Assembly (NCBI RefSeq): GCF_030818655.1
Contig: NZ_JAUTAN010000001.1
Span: forward strand, 1,922,001-1,986,000
Source: Nocardioides zeae
GTDB taxonomy: Bacteria; Actinomycetota; Actinomycetes; Propionibacteriales; Nocardioidaceae
Length of the DNA stretch: 64,000 nt
Direction: 5' to 3'
The notes beneath the pieces were generated by a model. The model saw only the letters and a program-made list of their open reading frames with translations. It was not told where the DNA came from and did not search any database. This document shows, piece by piece, positions 8,599 through 17,277 of the stretch (within the stretch, counting starts at the first letter, position 1; each line of letters opens with the position of its first letter). Made by a program: the position numbers and the translations under genes.

Positions 8599-9476
8599 GC
8601 GGGCACCCCCAGCAGGCGACGGAGCGGCACGGCGAGCGCTGCGCCCAGCGCCGCCTGCTCGCCCCTATCGCCGGTCACGAGGGTGTGGCCCCGCGCCCAC
8701 GTGCCGTCGGCCAGCTCGCCGAGTGGGCGCCAGCGGAGGTCGAGCGCCCGCGCCTCGGCGGCGGAGCAGACCACGAGGTCGCCCGCGAGCACGGCGGCGG
8801 TCGCCGCGGCGTCGGAGGTCGCGACGGCGACCTGCCCGGGCCGCAGGCCGAGGGCGTCACGCAGGCGCAGCAGCGGGTCGCGCACGTGGGGCACGTCGTC
8901 CTCGGGGAGGAGGTGGACGCGGCGTACGCCCTCGGCGCCCCGCACGACCCGCAGCGCGGCGAGGTGCACCCGGGCGCCGGGGCCGACGGCGTCCTCCGCG
9001 ACCCCGAGGGGCACGCGCCACGTCGCCCGGTCGGGCGGCACCGGCACCACGGCGGCGTCGGCGACGCGCTCGTCGACGGCGGTACGGCGCGCGCTCGCGT
9101 CCTGCACGTCGACCTCGAGGCGCAGCTCGGCGTCGCGCCCGGCCGCGACCACGTCGGCGAGGGCCCGGGGCGTCACGAGGGGACCCGCACCGACGAGCAG
9201 CGACCGCGGCCGGCTGCCGGCCCGCTCCGCGGCGACCCCGAGCTCGTCGGCCGTGCGGACGAGCCGCCGGGCCAGCGGCAGCAGGTCCTGCGCGGTGGGG
9301 GTGAGCCGGGCCCGACGGGCACGCCGGTCGAGGAGGTCCGCGCCGAGGGTGCGCTCGAGGGCCGCGAGGCGTCGGCTCGCGACCGACTGCGGCACGCCGA
9401 GCACGGCCGCGCCCCGGGTGACGCTGCCCTGCTCGCCCACCTGCACCAGCACCCGGCACGCCGCGACGAGGTCCAC
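8595..9476 (-). CDS. LysR-family transcriptional regulator
   Basis: A 293-residue LTTR. The N-terminal winged helix-turn-helix (about 1-60) reads [43 protein letters not shown] in segments typical of the family. A periplasmic-binding-protein-like effector domain follows from about 85. GTG at 9476 is preferred over ATG at 9509 because the latter lies inside a palindromic operator. It is divergent from the beta-lactamase at 9598 and coupled to the Glu166-less paralog downstream, an arrangement like AmpR/NmcR-type control of lactamases. The effector is unknown. Confidence 0.85.
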   Translation of the reverse strand: MDLVAACRVLVQVGEQGSVTRGAAVLGVPQSVASRRLAALERTLGADLLDRRARRARLTPTAQDLLPLARRLVRTADELGVAAERAGSRPRSLLVGAGPLVTPRALADVVAAGRDAELRLEVDVQDASARRTAVDERVADAAVVPVPPDRATWRVPLGVAEDAVGPGARVHLAALRVVRGAEGVRRVHLLPEDDVPHVRDPLLRLRDALGLRPGQVAVATSDAAATAAVLAGDLVVCSAAEARALDLRWRPLGELADGTWARGHTLVTGDRGEQAALGAALAVPLRRLLGVPA

Positions 9477-9490
9477 GGGAGGAGTGTGCC

Positions 9491-9543
9491 ACCCATGCCG
9501 GTCGAGCATGGCTCGGCGCGATCCGGTCTTGGACGGCATGGGT
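9491..9543. promoter_or_regulatory. Probable LysR operator between regulator and beta-lactamase
   Basis: Two nested symmetries are visible. ATGC-N7-GCAT at 9495-9509 is a T-N11-A box of the kind bound by LysR proteins. ACCCATGCCG at 9491-9500 is the exact inverse of CGGCATGGGT at 9534-9543. The sites lie in the 121-nt divergent gap, fitting autoregulation plus activation of the beta-lactamase. Confidence 0.6.
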
Positions 9544-9597
9544 CGGGAGGCCGCAGAGTGCCGTCCGTCCCCGTCCCTCACGCGGAAGGTCCGACCG

Positions 9598-10554
9598 ATG
9601 CGTCTCCTGCCCACCCGCTCCGTGCTCCTCGCCGCCGTCCTCGGCGCAGCACTCGTCGCCCCCGCTGCGTCCGCGGCACCCACCCCCGCCAGCTCCGTCG
9701 CCCCCTCCGTCGCCGTCGCCGCGCCCGCGGCCGGGGTGCCGTCGGAACGCAGCACGGAGGCGCGGTTCTCCGCGCTGGAGCGCCGGTACGACGCGCGTCT
9801 CGGCGTCGTCGCCCTGGAGGTCGACACGGGCCGGGTCGTCGCCCACCGGCCCGACGAGCGCTTCGCATTCGCCTCCACCATCAAGGCGCTGCAGGTCGGC
9901 GCCCTGCTCCGCACGGCCAGCGACGCCGACCTCGACCGGACCGTGCGCTGGACCGAGGACGACCTCGTCACCTACTCCCCCGTCACCGAGCAGCACGTCG
10001 CCGACGGCCTCACGGTGCGCGAGCTCGCCGACGCCGCGGTCCGCTACAGCGACAACACGGCGGCCAACCTGCTCTTCGACGAGCTCGGCGGGCCGGCCGG
10101 GCTGACGGCCGAGCTCCGGCGGATCGGCGACACCACGACCACCTCGGTGCGCGAGGAGCCGGACCTCAACACGGCGGTCCCCGGCGACGTGCGCGACACG
10201 AGCACCCCGCGCGCCCTCGCGCGCTCGCTCGCGTCGTACACGCTCGGCTGCGTGCTCGCCCCGGACCGCCGCGCGGAGCTCGTCGACCTCCTCGTGCGCA
10301 ACACGACGGGCGACGCCCTCGTGCGGGCCGGAGCCCCCGACGGCTGGACGATCGGCGACAAGACCGGGTCGGCGTCGTACGGCACGCGCAACGACATCGC
10401 CGTCGCCTGGCCGCCCGCCGGCTCGGACCGCTCGCCCGTGGTCATCGCCGTGCTGACCAGCGGTGACGAGGTGGACGACCCGACCCACGACGCGCTCGTC
10501 GCCGACGCCACCCGCGTCGCGTTCGCGGGCCTGGGGGTGGGTCGCGCGGGGTGA
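9598..10554 (+). CDS. bla: Class A beta-lactamase
   Basis: An exported serine beta-lactamase that hydrolyses penicillins and related drugs. The 318 residues begin with a signal peptide ([26 protein letters not shown]) and an Ala/Pro/Ser spacer. The catalytic set is complete: STIK (Ser70-x-x-Lys73), YSDN (SDN loop), EEPDLN with Glu166, and DKTGSASYG (KTG). Length and motif spacing are normal for the class. ATG at 9598 has GGAAGG about nine bases upstream. The divergent LysR and the operator between them suggest inducible expression. The 3' end is followed at once by a cluster of large palindromes. Confidence 0.93.
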   Translation: MRLLPTRSVLLAAVLGAALVAPAASAAPTPASSVAPSVAVAAPAAGVPSERSTEARFSALERRYDARLGVVALEVDTGRVVAHRPDERFAFASTIKALQVGALLRTASDADLDRTVRWTEDDLVTYSPVTEQHVADGLTVRELADAAVRYSDNTAANLLFDELGGPAGLTAELRRIGDTTTTSVREEPDLNTAVPGDVRDTSTPRALARSLASYTLGCVLAPDRRAELVDLLVRNTTGDALVRAGAPDGWTIGDKTGSASYGTRNDIAVAWPPAGSDRSPVVIAVLTSGDEVDDPTHDALVADATRVAFAGLGVGRAG

Positions 10555-10647
10555 CACTTTCCCCGGTCGACCGGGGAAGGTGTCACTTAGACCATCAATG
10601 TTGATGGTCTAAGCGGCGTGTTCCCCGGTCGACCGGGGAAAGTGCCG
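10551..10647. repeat. Three consecutive palindromes between convergent genes (family B)
   Basis: A 36-nt palindrome (10551-10586) overlaps the bla stop codon and contains TTCCCCGGTCGACC with its inverse. A second perfect palindrome with 13-nt arms CTTAGACCATCAA occupies 10586-10613. The TTCCCCGGTCGACC palindrome then recurs at 10621-10640 with weaker flanking pairing. Bla and the methyltransferase converge here, so the block probably terminates both. The AT-rich middle element differs sharply in composition from its neighbours. Confidence 0.8.
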
Positions 10648-10662
10648 CGCCTCCCGCGGCTC

Positions 10663-11274
10663 TCAGCCCCGGCGCACCTCGAGCACGCGGAAACCCTTGG
10701 CGCTGGCGATGCGCTCGGTCGGCCAGCCCTGCTCGCCCAGCCAGCGCTGCAGGGAGTCGGCGCCCAGGTTGCGACCGACGACCAGCACCGCACGGCCGCC
10801 CGGCGCCAGCCGCGGCAACCACGTCAGCAGCAGCTCGTGGAGCGCCGCCTTCCCGATGCGGATGGGCGGGTTGGACCAGATCTCATCGTACGTCGCGTCC
10901 GGCGCCACCTCGTCGGGCCGGAGCGCCTCGTAGCGGTCGGCGACACCGAGGCCCGCCGCGTTCTCCCGCGCCAGCAGCAACGCCCGCTCGTTGACGTCGA
11001 CGGCCGTCACCCGCGCGTCGGGGAGGCACCGGGCAAGCGCGAGGCCGATGACCCCGTACCCGCAGCCGAGGTCGAGCACCCGCTCCACCTCGGTCGGCGG
11101 GTCGGTCTCGCGGAACAGCACCGCCGTGCCCACGTCGAGCCGGCCGCGGGCGAAGACGCCGGACCCGGTGTCGAGCCGCAGGCGCTCGTCCCAGACCTCG
11201 ACCTCGATCCGCTCGCGCGTGAACGGGACCGAGGGGTCCGCGGTGAAGTAGTGCTCGTCGGGCTGCTCAGTCAC
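10663..11274 (-). CDS. Class I SAM methyltransferase, RsmC-like small domain
   Basis: A 203-residue methyltransferase. Motif I is DLGCGYGVIGLALA, motif II is AVDVNERALLLARENA, and the catalytic motif IV is SNPPIRIGK, which marks N-methylation of a nucleobase exocyclic amine. It corresponds to the catalytic half of RsmC (16S rRNA m2G1207) but lacks the N-terminal pseudo-catalytic domain, as in many Gram-positive one-domain members. GTG at 11274 gives VTEQPDEHYFTADPSVP and overlaps the truA stop by eight nt, so the gene is coupled to truA. An rRNA target is likely but not proven. Confidence 0.82.
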   Translation of the reverse strand: MTEQPDEHYFTADPSVPFTRERIEVEVWDERLRLDTGSGVFARGRLDVGTAVLFRETDPPTEVERVLDLGCGYGVIGLALARCLPDARVTAVDVNERALLLARENAAGLGVADRYEALRPDEVAPDATYDEIWSNPPIRIGKAALHELLLTWLPRLAPGGRAVLVVGRNLGADSLQRWLGEQGWPTERIASAKGFRVLEVRRG

Positions 11275-12100
11275 GGGTGCGCACCTTCCGGGTCTCCTCC
11301 GCGCGCAGCGCGAGCGCGGCGTCGTCGGGGTAGCCGACCTCCTCGAGCACCAGGCCGTGCGCGTGCACGACCTGCACCGACGGGTCCCGCACGCCGGCGA
11401 GGAGCACGTCGCGCGCCCAGCCCGGCGATCGCCGGCCCTCCCCCACGGCCAGCAGGCACCCGACGAGGGCACGCACCATGTTGTGGCAGAACGCGTCGGC
11501 CCGGATGGTGCCCTCGAGGAGGCCGTCCCCGCGGCGTACCCAGTGCAGGTCCAGCAGGGTGCGGATCGTCGTGGCGCCCGGGCGCTTCTTGCAGAAGGCG
11601 GCGAAGTCCTGCTCGCCGACGAGGTCGGCGGAGGCGGCGTTCATGAGCGCCTCGTCCACGGGCTGCCCCCAGGCCAGCACGTGCCGCCGCTCGAGCGGGT
11701 CGACCACCTCGGTGCGGTCGGCGATGCGGTAGGCGTAACGGCGCCACACCGCCGAGAACCGCGCGTCGAAGCCCACGGGGGCGAGGCCCGTGCGGTGGAC
11801 CCGGACGTCGGGCGGCAGCACCCCGTTGAGCTTGCGGGTCAGGGCAGGGACGGGGTCGGTGACACCCCGGCTCGCCGACGCGGCGACCCGCTCGTCGTCG
11901 AGGTCGACGTGCACCACCTGGCCCCGCGCGTGCACCCCGGCGTCGGTGCGGCCGGCGACGACCACCGAGACCGGCTCCGGCAGGCGCAGCACGGTCGCCA
12001 GGCCCCGCTCGAGCTCGCCCTGCACGGTGCGCAGCGTCGGCTGGGTGGCCCAGCCGTGGAAGTCGGTGCCGTCGTAGGCGAGGTCGATCCGCAGGCGCAC
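11267..12100 (-). CDS. truA: tRNA pseudouridine(38-40) synthase TruA
   Basis: Isomerises uridines 38-40 in the anticodon arm of tRNAs. The 277-residue protein has the N-terminal DLAYDGTDFHGWATQP motif and the catalytic Asp in VVVAGRTDAGVHARGQVVH. The second-domain signatures are RRYAYRI, FAAFCKKRPG and FCHNMVRALVGCLLAVGEG. The start is GTG at 12100. In many Actinobacteria truA directly follows rplQ; here a kinase, a GntR gene and a small acidic protein intervene. It lies 10 nt after the kinase stop and is followed by the overlapping methyltransferase. Confidence 0.95.
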   Translation of the reverse strand: MRLRIDLAYDGTDFHGWATQPTLRTVQGELERGLATVLRLPEPVSVVVAGRTDAGVHARGQVVHVDLDDERVAASASRGVTDPVPALTRKLNGVLPPDVRVHRTGLAPVGFDARFSAVWRRYAYRIADRTEVVDPLERRHVLAWGQPVDEALMNAASADLVGEQDFAAFCKKRPGATTIRTLLDLHWVRRGDGLLEGTIRADAFCHNMVRALVGCLLAVGEGRRSPGWARDVLLAGVRDPSVQVVHAHGLVLEEVGYPDDAALALRAEETRKVRTRD

Positions 12101-12110
12101 GCGGAGGATC

Positions 12111-13052
12111 CTACGAGCGGTCGCGCGGGCCGACCTCGGCGAGGTACGGCGGGTCCGCCCCCGGCCGCGACACCGTCAGCGCCGCGGCGCGGACCGCCCA
12201 CGCGAGGGCCGCCCCGACCTCCTCCGGCGCCAGGTCGTCGAGCCGTTCCCGGGCCTCCGCCCCCACGACACCGAGGTCCCAGAGCGCGTCGACGAACGCG
12301 GCGGCGAGGGTGTCGCCGGCACCGATCGTGTCGACGACGCCGAGGTCGGTCACGGCCGGGACCCCGGCCACGAGGTCGGTCCGGTGGCACTCCGCGCCGG
12401 CCGCGCCGCGCGTGACGACGACCAGCCGGGCGCCCAGCTCGAGGAGCCGCGCGACGGCGTCGCTCTCCGTCAGCGCCGGCCACAGCGCCGCCAGGTCCTC
12501 GTCGGAGGCCTTCACGACGTCGGACGCGGCCACCAGCGCCTCGACCCGCGCGACGACCTCGGGCCCCGTCCCCGTGATGGCGGGCCGGGCGTTGACGTCG
12601 TAGCTCACCAGCGCGCGCGACCGCTCCCGCCGCACGACGGCGAGGACGTCCTCGTACCCCGGGGGCAGGACCGCCGCGATCGAGCAGACGTGCACCCAGC
12701 CGGGCACGCCCTCCCCCACGGCGACGTCACCGAGGCGCCACTCGAGGTCGAACTCGTACGACGCGGCACCGTCGGCCGCGATGGTCGCGACCGCCGACGA
12801 GGTGCGCTCGATCGTCTCGGGATCGGCGGCCAGCCGCACGCCGTCGCGCCCGATGTGGGCGGCGAGGATGGCGCCGTACCGGTCGTCCGCCATCGCGGTG
12901 GCGAACCACGTCGGGCGGCCGAGCCGCGCCAGCGCGACGGCGACGTTGGCCGCGCTCCCACCGGCCCGCTCGTCGGTGCCCCCGTCGGTGCGACGCACCA
13001 CGTCCACGAGGGCCTCGCCCACCACCAGCGCCACCTGCTGCTCCTGTGCCAC
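12111..13052 (-). CDS. PfkB/ribokinase-family carbohydrate kinase
   Basis: ATP-dependent sugar kinase of 313 residues, closest in style to fructokinases. The N-terminal PfkB signature is AGGSAANVAVALARLGRP. The ATP/anion-hole signature DTIGAGDTLAAAF carries the catalytic base Asp at the end of GAGD. The substrate loop YDVNARPAI is fructokinase-like. The protein is full length and starts at GTG 13052. A short GntR regulator is divergent across 59 nt and is a natural candidate regulator. Its position upstream of truA suggests it has been inserted into the ribosomal-operon tail. Confidence 0.85.
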   Translation of the reverse strand: MAQEQQVALVVGEALVDVVRRTDGGTDERAGGSAANVAVALARLGRPTWFATAMADDRYGAILAAHIGRDGVRLAADPETIERTSSAVATIAADGAASYEFDLEWRLGDVAVGEGVPGWVHVCSIAAVLPPGYEDVLAVVRRERSRALVSYDVNARPAITGTGPEVVARVEALVAASDVVKASDEDLAALWPALTESDAVARLLELGARLVVVTRGAAGAECHRTDLVAGVPAVTDLGVVDTIGAGDTLAAAFVDALWDLGVVGAEARERLDDLAPEEVGAALAWAVRAAALTVSRPGADPPYLAEVGPRDRS

Positions 13053-13111
13053 GGGGCCACCTCATCACACGCCGTACGCCGCGGCGAGCGCGGGCGGCTA
13101 CCGTGCTGCCG

Positions 13112-13468
13112 GTGACGATCCAGCCGCCCGACCCCACGTCGGCCACGCCCCCGTTCGAGCAGCTGCGGGCCCAGGTGGCGGCCCTCGTCGCCGGGGGCGA
13201 CCTCGCCGCCGGGGAACGCCTGCCGACCGTGCGCGGTCTCGCCGAGCAGCTCGGCCTCGCCGCGGGCACCGTCGCCCGGGTCTACCGGGAGCTGGAGGCC
13301 GACGGCGTCGTCGAGACCCGCGGCCGGGCGGGCACGTTCGTGGCCGAGTCTGCCGCCGCAGGCGAGGGTGACGTCGGAGCGGCGGCCGCGACGTACGCCG
13401 CCGCCGCCCGCCGCGCCGGCCTCACCCGCGCCGAGGCGCACAACGCGCTCGACCGCGCCTGGCCCTGA
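13112..13468 (+). CDS. Short GntR-family (YtrA-type) transcriptional regulator
   Basis: A 118-residue DNA-binding protein with the GntR winged helix at about 12-80 (PFEQLRAQVAALVAGGDL, GERLPTVRGLAEQLGLAAGTVARVYRELE) and only about 35 residues after it. That short tail is typical of the YtrA subfamily, which has no effector domain. GTG at 13112 is the start before the conserved region; a longer reading has no conserved residues. It is divergent from the sugar kinase and converges on a small acidic-protein gene across a tandem repeat. Confidence 0.85.
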   Translation: MTIQPPDPTSATPPFEQLRAQVAALVAGGDLAAGERLPTVRGLAEQLGLAAGTVARVYRELEADGVVETRGRAGTFVAESAAAGEGDVGAAAATYAAAARRAGLTRAEAHNALDRAWP

Positions 13469-13478
13469 CCCCCGCGCC

Positions 13479-13622
13479 GAGTTGGGTCGTACGCCGCGGC
13501 AGATGCGCCGAGATGGGACTTGTGGCGACCGCGCAGTGCGCCGTCGACCCAACTCGACGCGAACGCCGCGCCGTCCGACCCAACTCGACGCGCACGCCGC
13601 GCCGTCCGACCCAACTCGACGG
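13479..13622. repeat. 31-nt tandem repeat with inverted partner (family C)
   Basis: CGACCCAACTCGACGCG starts at 13545, 13576 and 13607, an exact 31-nt period. The inverse, GAGTTGGGTCG, lies at 13479-13489. Any copy can therefore pair with the upstream inverse arm to form a hairpin. It fills the gap between the convergent ends of the GntR gene and the acidic-protein gene, so a transcription-ending role is likely. Confidence 0.7.
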
Positions 13623-13626
13623 GAGG

Positions 13627-13875
13627 TCAGTCCTGGCGCGCCTCGATGATGTGCTCGCCGGCGGACTCCTCGAGGGCGGCTGCGGCGTCGGGGGCGTCCG
13701 TCGTCGGCGCCACGTCGGCGGCGCCCGGCGTCGGGTCGTCACCGCCGTCCGGCTCCTCCTCCGCGCCCGCGACGGGCTGGCCCGCCTCGGCCTCGCGGGC
13801 ATCGCCCTCGAGGGTCGGCTCGGTCGTGGGGTCCTCGGTGCGCAGCTCCTCCGCGGGAGACTTGTCGGTGCTCAT
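13627..13875 (-). CDS. Small acidic hypothetical protein
   Basis: 82 residues starting [16 protein letters not shown], with very many Asp, Glu, Ala and Pro and no hydrophobic stretch, so probably disordered and cytoplasmic. ATG at 13875 is chosen; a longer reading has no support. It sits beyond the rplQ terminator and is transcribed in the same direction. I do not recognise a family. The frameshifted reading of rplQ would run across this gene, which is an artefact of that frameshift. Confidence 0.5.
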   Translation of the reverse strand: MSTDKSPAEELRTEDPTTEPTLEGDAREAEAGQPVAGAEEEPDGGDDPTPGAADVAPTTDAPDAAAALEESAGEHIIEARQD

Positions 13876-13910
13876 GGGCCCACCGTAGGGAGGCCCCCGA
13901 AATGCGGAAC

Positions 13911-13938
13911 GGTCCGCCACCCCGGAGGGTGGCGGACC
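13911..13938 (-). terminator. Intrinsic terminator of the rplQ operon
   Basis: Twelve-bp perfect stem (GGTCCGCCACCC with its inverse) and a four-base loop, followed on the minus strand by GTTCCGCATTT. It lies 27 nt past the predicted rplQ stop at 13966, which supports that stop as the true gene end. Confidence 0.85.
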
Positions 13939-13965
13939 GTGCGCGGTGCTGCGGGAGCCGACCGA

Positions 13966-14545
13966 TCAGGCCTTGGCCTCGTCGGTGCCCTCGGCCTCGG
14001 CCTCGGGGGGCCTCGTCCGTGGTCTCCTCCGTGGTCTCCTCGGCCGGGGCCTCGGTGGCCTCGTCCGTGGTCTCCTCGGCGGCGGGGGTCTCCTCGGCGG
14101 GCTCCTCGACCGGCGCGGCGGGCGCGGCGGGCTTGGTGACGGCCTTGGCGACGTACTCCTCCGTCACGAGCTCGATGACCGCCATGGGGGCGTTGTCGCC
14201 CTTGCGGGGGCCGAGCTTCGTGATGCGGGTGTAGCCGCCCGGGCGCTCCGCGAACGTCGGCGCGATCTCCGTGAAGAGGACGTGCACGATGCTCTTGTCA
14301 CGGACGGTCTTGAGGACCTCGCGACGCTGGTGGAGCGAGACGACGGCCTCGTCGGCCTGCTCCGCCTTGTACGCCTTGACGGCCTTGGTGATGAGCTTCT
14401 CCGCGACGGGGCGGAGCGTGCGGGCACGCGACTCCGTCGTGACGATGCGGCCGTGCTCGAACAGCTGGGTGGCCAGGTTCGACAGGATCAGGCGCTGGTG
14501 GGCCGGGCTGCCGCCGAGGCGGGGACCCTTCTTGGGGGTGGGCAT
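13966..14545 (-). CDS. rplQ: 50S ribosomal protein L17 (apparent frameshift in the C-terminal tail)
   Basis: L17 binds 23S rRNA in the large subunit. The core is intact: [23 protein letters not shown], then [19 protein letters not shown], and the conserved [25 protein letters not shown]. As read, the acidic Ala/Glu/Thr-rich tail runs into a basic, Arg-rich sequence and on to 13739. Removing one base from the run of six G at 14005-14010 restores a tail ending in [12 protein letters not shown], with a stop at 13966 just before a good terminator. I therefore place the end at 13966. The extra base may be a sequencing error or a real polymorphism; the ribosomal core is unaffected either way. Confidence 0.9.
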
Positions 14546-14594
14546 CGCAGATCTCTACCTTCTTCCCGGCCGTACCAGGTACCGGGATAGACAC

Positions 14595-14649
14595 GGGGTC
14601 GCGGTGCGACCCCAGGGGCGGGCTCGGACGGCCGGTCGGCCGCCCGAGC
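14595..14649 (-). other. Two hairpins between rpoA and rplQ
   Basis: GGGGTCGC-GGT-GCGACCCC (14595-14613) and a longer stem with GCTCGG/CCGAGC and CGGCC/GGCCG arms (14622-14649) lie in the 113-nt gap between rpoA and rplQ. They are likely RNA processing or attenuation structures inside the operon; no U-tract follows. Confidence 0.45.
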
Positions 14650-14658
14650 AGGGGTGGA

Positions 14659-15675
14659 TCAGTACTGCTCGTCCTCGACGAACGCGTCGTCCTCGTCGTC
14701 GCCGTAGGCCGCGAGGGCCGTGGCGGGGTCGAAGCCGGGCGCGCTGTCCTTGAGCGAGAGGCCCATCTCGACGAGCTTGGCCTTCACCTCGTCGATCGAC
14801 TTCGCGCCGAAGTTGCGGATGTCGAGCAGGTCCTGCTCCGAGCGCGAGATGAGCTCGCCCACGGTGTGGATGCCCTCACGCTTGAGGCAGTTGTAGGACC
14901 GCACCGTGAGCTGCAGGTCCTCGACCGGCAGGGCCAGGTCGGCGGCCAGCTGCTCGTCGACGGGCGACGGGCCGATGTCGATGCCCTCGGCCTCGACGTT
15001 GAGCTCGCGGGCGAGGCCGAAGAGCTCGACCAGCGTCTTGCCCGCCGAGGCGAGCGCGTCGCGGGGGTGGATCGAGGGCTTGGTCTCGACGTCGATGATC
15101 AGCTTGTCGAAGTCGGTGCGCTGCTCGACACGGGTGGCCTCGACCTTGTAGGTCACCTTCAGCACGGGGCTGTAGATGGAGTCGACCGGGATGCGGCCGA
15201 TCTCGTTGTCGGCACCCTTGTTCTGCACGGCCGAGACGTAGCCACGGCCACGCTCGACGACGAGCTCCATCTCCAGGCGGCCCTTGTCGGACAGCGTGGC
15301 GATCTTCAGCTCGGGGTTGTGGACCTCGACGCCGGCCGGCGGGGCGATGTCCGCGGCGGTGACGTCACCGGCACCCGACTTGCGCAGGTACATGGTGACC
15401 GGCTCGTCGTGCTCGGAGGAGACGACGAGACCCTTGAGGTTCAGGATGATCTCGGTGACGTCCTCCTTGACGCCCTCGACCGTCGAGAACTCGTGGAGCA
15501 CGTTGTCGAGCTTGATGCTGGTGACCGCGGCGCCCGGGATCGAGGACAGGAGCGTGCGGCGCAGGGAGTTGCCGAGCGTGTAGCCGAAGCCCGGCTCCAG
15601 GGGCTCGATGACGAACCGGGACCGGTAGTCCCCGGCGGCGTTCTCGTCCAGGGTCGGGCGCTGAGCGATGAGCAC
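14659..15675 (-). CDS. rpoA: DNA-directed RNA polymerase subunit alpha
   Basis: Alpha subunit, 338 residues; it dimerises to nucleate RNA polymerase assembly and its C-terminal domain contacts UP elements and activators. The N-terminal domain shows [32 protein letters not shown]. The flexible linker is near 225-250. The C-terminal helix-hairpin-helix is [29 protein letters not shown]. The tail is acidic. GTG at 15675 (VLIAQRPTL) is chosen because AAAGGA lies eight bases before it and matches actinobacterial N-termini; an upstream start at 15699 would place that ribosome site inside the coding region. Confidence 0.97.
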   Translation of the reverse strand: MLIAQRPTLDENAAGDYRSRFVIEPLEPGFGYTLGNSLRRTLLSSIPGAAVTSIKLDNVLHEFSTVEGVKEDVTEIILNLKGLVVSSEHDEPVTMYLRKSGAGDVTAADIAPPAGVEVHNPELKIATLSDKGRLEMELVVERGRGYVSAVQNKGADNEIGRIPVDSIYSPVLKVTYKVEATRVEQRTDFDKLIIDVETKPSIHPRDALASAGKTLVELFGLARELNVEAEGIDIGPSPVDEQLAADLALPVEDLQLTVRSYNCLKREGIHTVGELISRSEQDLLDIRNFGAKSIDEVKAKLVEMGLSLKDSAPGFDPATALAAYGDDEDDAFVEDEQY

Positions 15676-15747
15676 TGGTTGGTTCCTTTCCGGGCTCACC
15701 CACTATTTGATGGGCCCGAACGTGATGGAAGGAAAGGTCGAACGACA

Positions 15748-15786
15748 GTGCGGGGCACCCGGCTCGAGGAGCCGGGAACCCCGCAC
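15748..15786 (-). other. Hairpin between rpsD and rpoA
   Basis: GTGCGGGG and CCCGGCTC pair with their inverses through a two-base bulge, giving a 16-bp stem in the 118-nt rpsD-rpoA gap. It ends eight bases past the rpsD stop. It is probably an internal attenuator or RNA cleavage/stability element that sets the ratio of S4 to RNA polymerase alpha. Confidence 0.5.
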
Positions 15787-15793
15787 CGCTGGG

Positions 15794-16402
15794 TCACTTC
15801 TTGGAGTAGAACTCCACGATCAGCTGCTCCTGGACGGGCACGTCAATCTGCGCACGGACCGGGCGCGAGTGCACCAGGATCCGCATGCGGCTCGGGACGG
15901 CCTCGAGCCACGCCGGGACGACGCGCTCGCCGTGGGTCTCGCGCGCGACGATGAACGGCGTCGTCTCGAGCGACTTCTCCCGCACGTCGATGACGTCGTA
16001 CTGCGCCACCTGGTAGCTCGGGATGTTGACCTTCTTGCCGTTCACCAGGAAGTGGCCGTGGCTCACGAGCTGGCGGGCGTGGCGACGCGTGCGGGCGAAC
16101 CCGGCGCGGTAGACCACGTTGTCGAGACGGCACTCCAGGAGCTGGAGCAGGTTGTCGCCCGTCTTGCCCGTGCGGCGCGACGCCTCGACGTAGTAGTTGT
16201 AGAACTGGCGCTCGAGCACGCCGTAGCTGATGCGCGCCTTCTGCTTCTCCTGCAGCTGGGCGCGGTACTCGCTCTCCTTCACCCGCGCGCGGCCGTGCAT
16301 GCCGGGCGGGTAGGGGCGACGCTCGAACGCGGCGTCGCCACCGACGAGGTCGACACCGAGACGGCGCGACTTCTTGGTCATGGGGCCGGTGTAACGGGCC
16401 AT
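15794..16402 (-). CDS. rpsD: 30S ribosomal protein S4
   Basis: Primary 16S rRNA-binding protein of 202 residues that starts 30S body assembly. It begins [19 protein letters not shown]. The N-terminal region has no zinc-binding Cys cluster, so this is the zinc-free S4 form. The S4 RNA-binding domain is at about 93-155 ([38 protein letters not shown] in parts). It ends [11 protein letters not shown] as expected. It lies 30 nt after rpsK and before the hairpin that precedes rpoA. Confidence 0.97.
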   Translation of the reverse strand: MARYTGPMTKKSRRLGVDLVGGDAAFERRPYPPGMHGRARVKESEYRAQLQEKQKARISYGVLERQFYNYYVEASRRTGKTGDNLLQLLECRLDNVVYRAGFARTRRHARQLVSHGHFLVNGKKVNIPSYQVAQYDVIDVREKSLETTPFIVARETHGERVVPAWLEAVPSRMRILVHSRPVRAQIDVPVQEQLIVEFYSKK

Positions 16403-16432
16403 CTGATCAGTCTCCTAGGTCTCTGGTGTCGG

Positions 16433-16840
16433 TCAGACGCGGCGGCGCTTGGGCGGCCGGCATCCGTTGTGGGGCTGCGGCGTGACGTCCTGGATGGTGC
16501 CGACCTCGAGGCCGATCGCACCCAGCGAGCGGATCGCCGTCTCGCGGCCCGAGCCCGGGCCCTTCACGAAGACGTCGATCTTCTTCATGCCGTGCTCCAT
16601 CGCCCGACGACCAGCGGCCTCGGCGGCCATCTGCGCGGCGTACGGCGTGGACTTGCGCGAGCCCTTGAAGCCGACGGTGCCGGCGGAGGCCCACGAGATC
16701 ACGGCACCGGTGGGGTCCGTGATGGTGACGATGGTGTTGTTGAACGTGCTCTTGATGTGAGCCTCGCCGGCGGCGACGTTCTTCTTCTCCTTGCGGCGCA
16801 CCTTCTTGGCGCCAGCCGCAGCGCGTCCCTTGGGGGGCAT
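16433..16840 (-). CDS. rpsK: 30S ribosomal protein S11
   Basis: S11 sits on the 30S platform next to the mRNA exit site. 135 residues: the basic N-terminus ([20 protein letters not shown]) is followed by the conserved core [43 protein letters not shown]. The C-terminal signature is [26 protein letters not shown]. Length and end are normal. It lies 62 nt downstream of rpsM. Confidence 0.97.
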   Translation of the reverse strand: MPPKGRAAAGAKKVRRKEKKNVAAGEAHIKSTFNNTIVTITDPTGAVISWASAGTVGFKGSRKSTPYAAQMAAEAAGRRAMEHGMKKIDVFVKGPGSGRETAIRSLGAIGLEVGTIQDVTPQPHNGCRPPKRRRV

Positions 16841-16902
16841 GCGTTATCTCCTGAAAGTCTGGTGAGCTCGTGACGAGTGGACCGTTGATCCGCGAAGCGG
16901 GA

Positions 16903-17277
16903 TCAGCGGGCCTTCTTCTTGCCGGCGACCGTGCGCTTCGGGCCCTTGCGGGTGCGCGCGTTGGTCTTGGTGCGCTGACCGCGGACCGGGAGGCCCATGC
17001 GGTGGCGGCGACCCTGGTAGCTGCCGATCTCGATCTTGCGGCGGATGTCGGCCTGGACCTCGCGTCGGAGGTCACCCTCGAACTTGTAGTTGGCCTCGAT
17101 CTCGTCGCGGAGCTTCACCAGCTCCTCGTCACCCAGCGTGTGCACGCGGGCGTTCGGGTCGACCCCGGTCGCCGCGAGGATCTGCTGGGAGCTGGTACGG
17201 CCGATGCCGTAGATGTAGGTGAGTGCGATCTCGACGCGCTTGTCGCGCGGGAGGTCAACACCAACGAGGCGTGCCAT
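16903..17277 (-). CDS. rpsM: 30S ribosomal protein S13
   Basis: S13 at the head of the 30S subunit contacts the P-site tRNA and the large subunit. 124 residues: [26 protein letters not shown] at the start, helix-turn-helix-like [11 protein letters not shown], then [29 protein letters not shown] and a basic tail ending GKKKAR. An unusually long gap of 180 nt separates it from rpmJ. Confidence 0.97.
   Translation of the reverse strand: MARLVGVDLPRDKRVEIALTYIYGIGRTSSQQILAATGVDPNARVHTLGDEELVKLRDEIEANYKFEGDLRREVQADIRRKIEIGSYQGRRHRMGLPVRGQRTKTNARTRKGPKRTVAGKKKAR

Noticed and set aside
13545..13622. CRISPR-like array
   Set aside because: Repeats are directly tandem with no variable spacers, only three copies, and no cas genes are present.
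13739..13965. C-terminal extension of L17 as a real domain
   Set aside because: The sequence is the shifted frame of the normal acidic tail followed by the terminator and the antisense-like frame of the next gene; best explained by one extra G.
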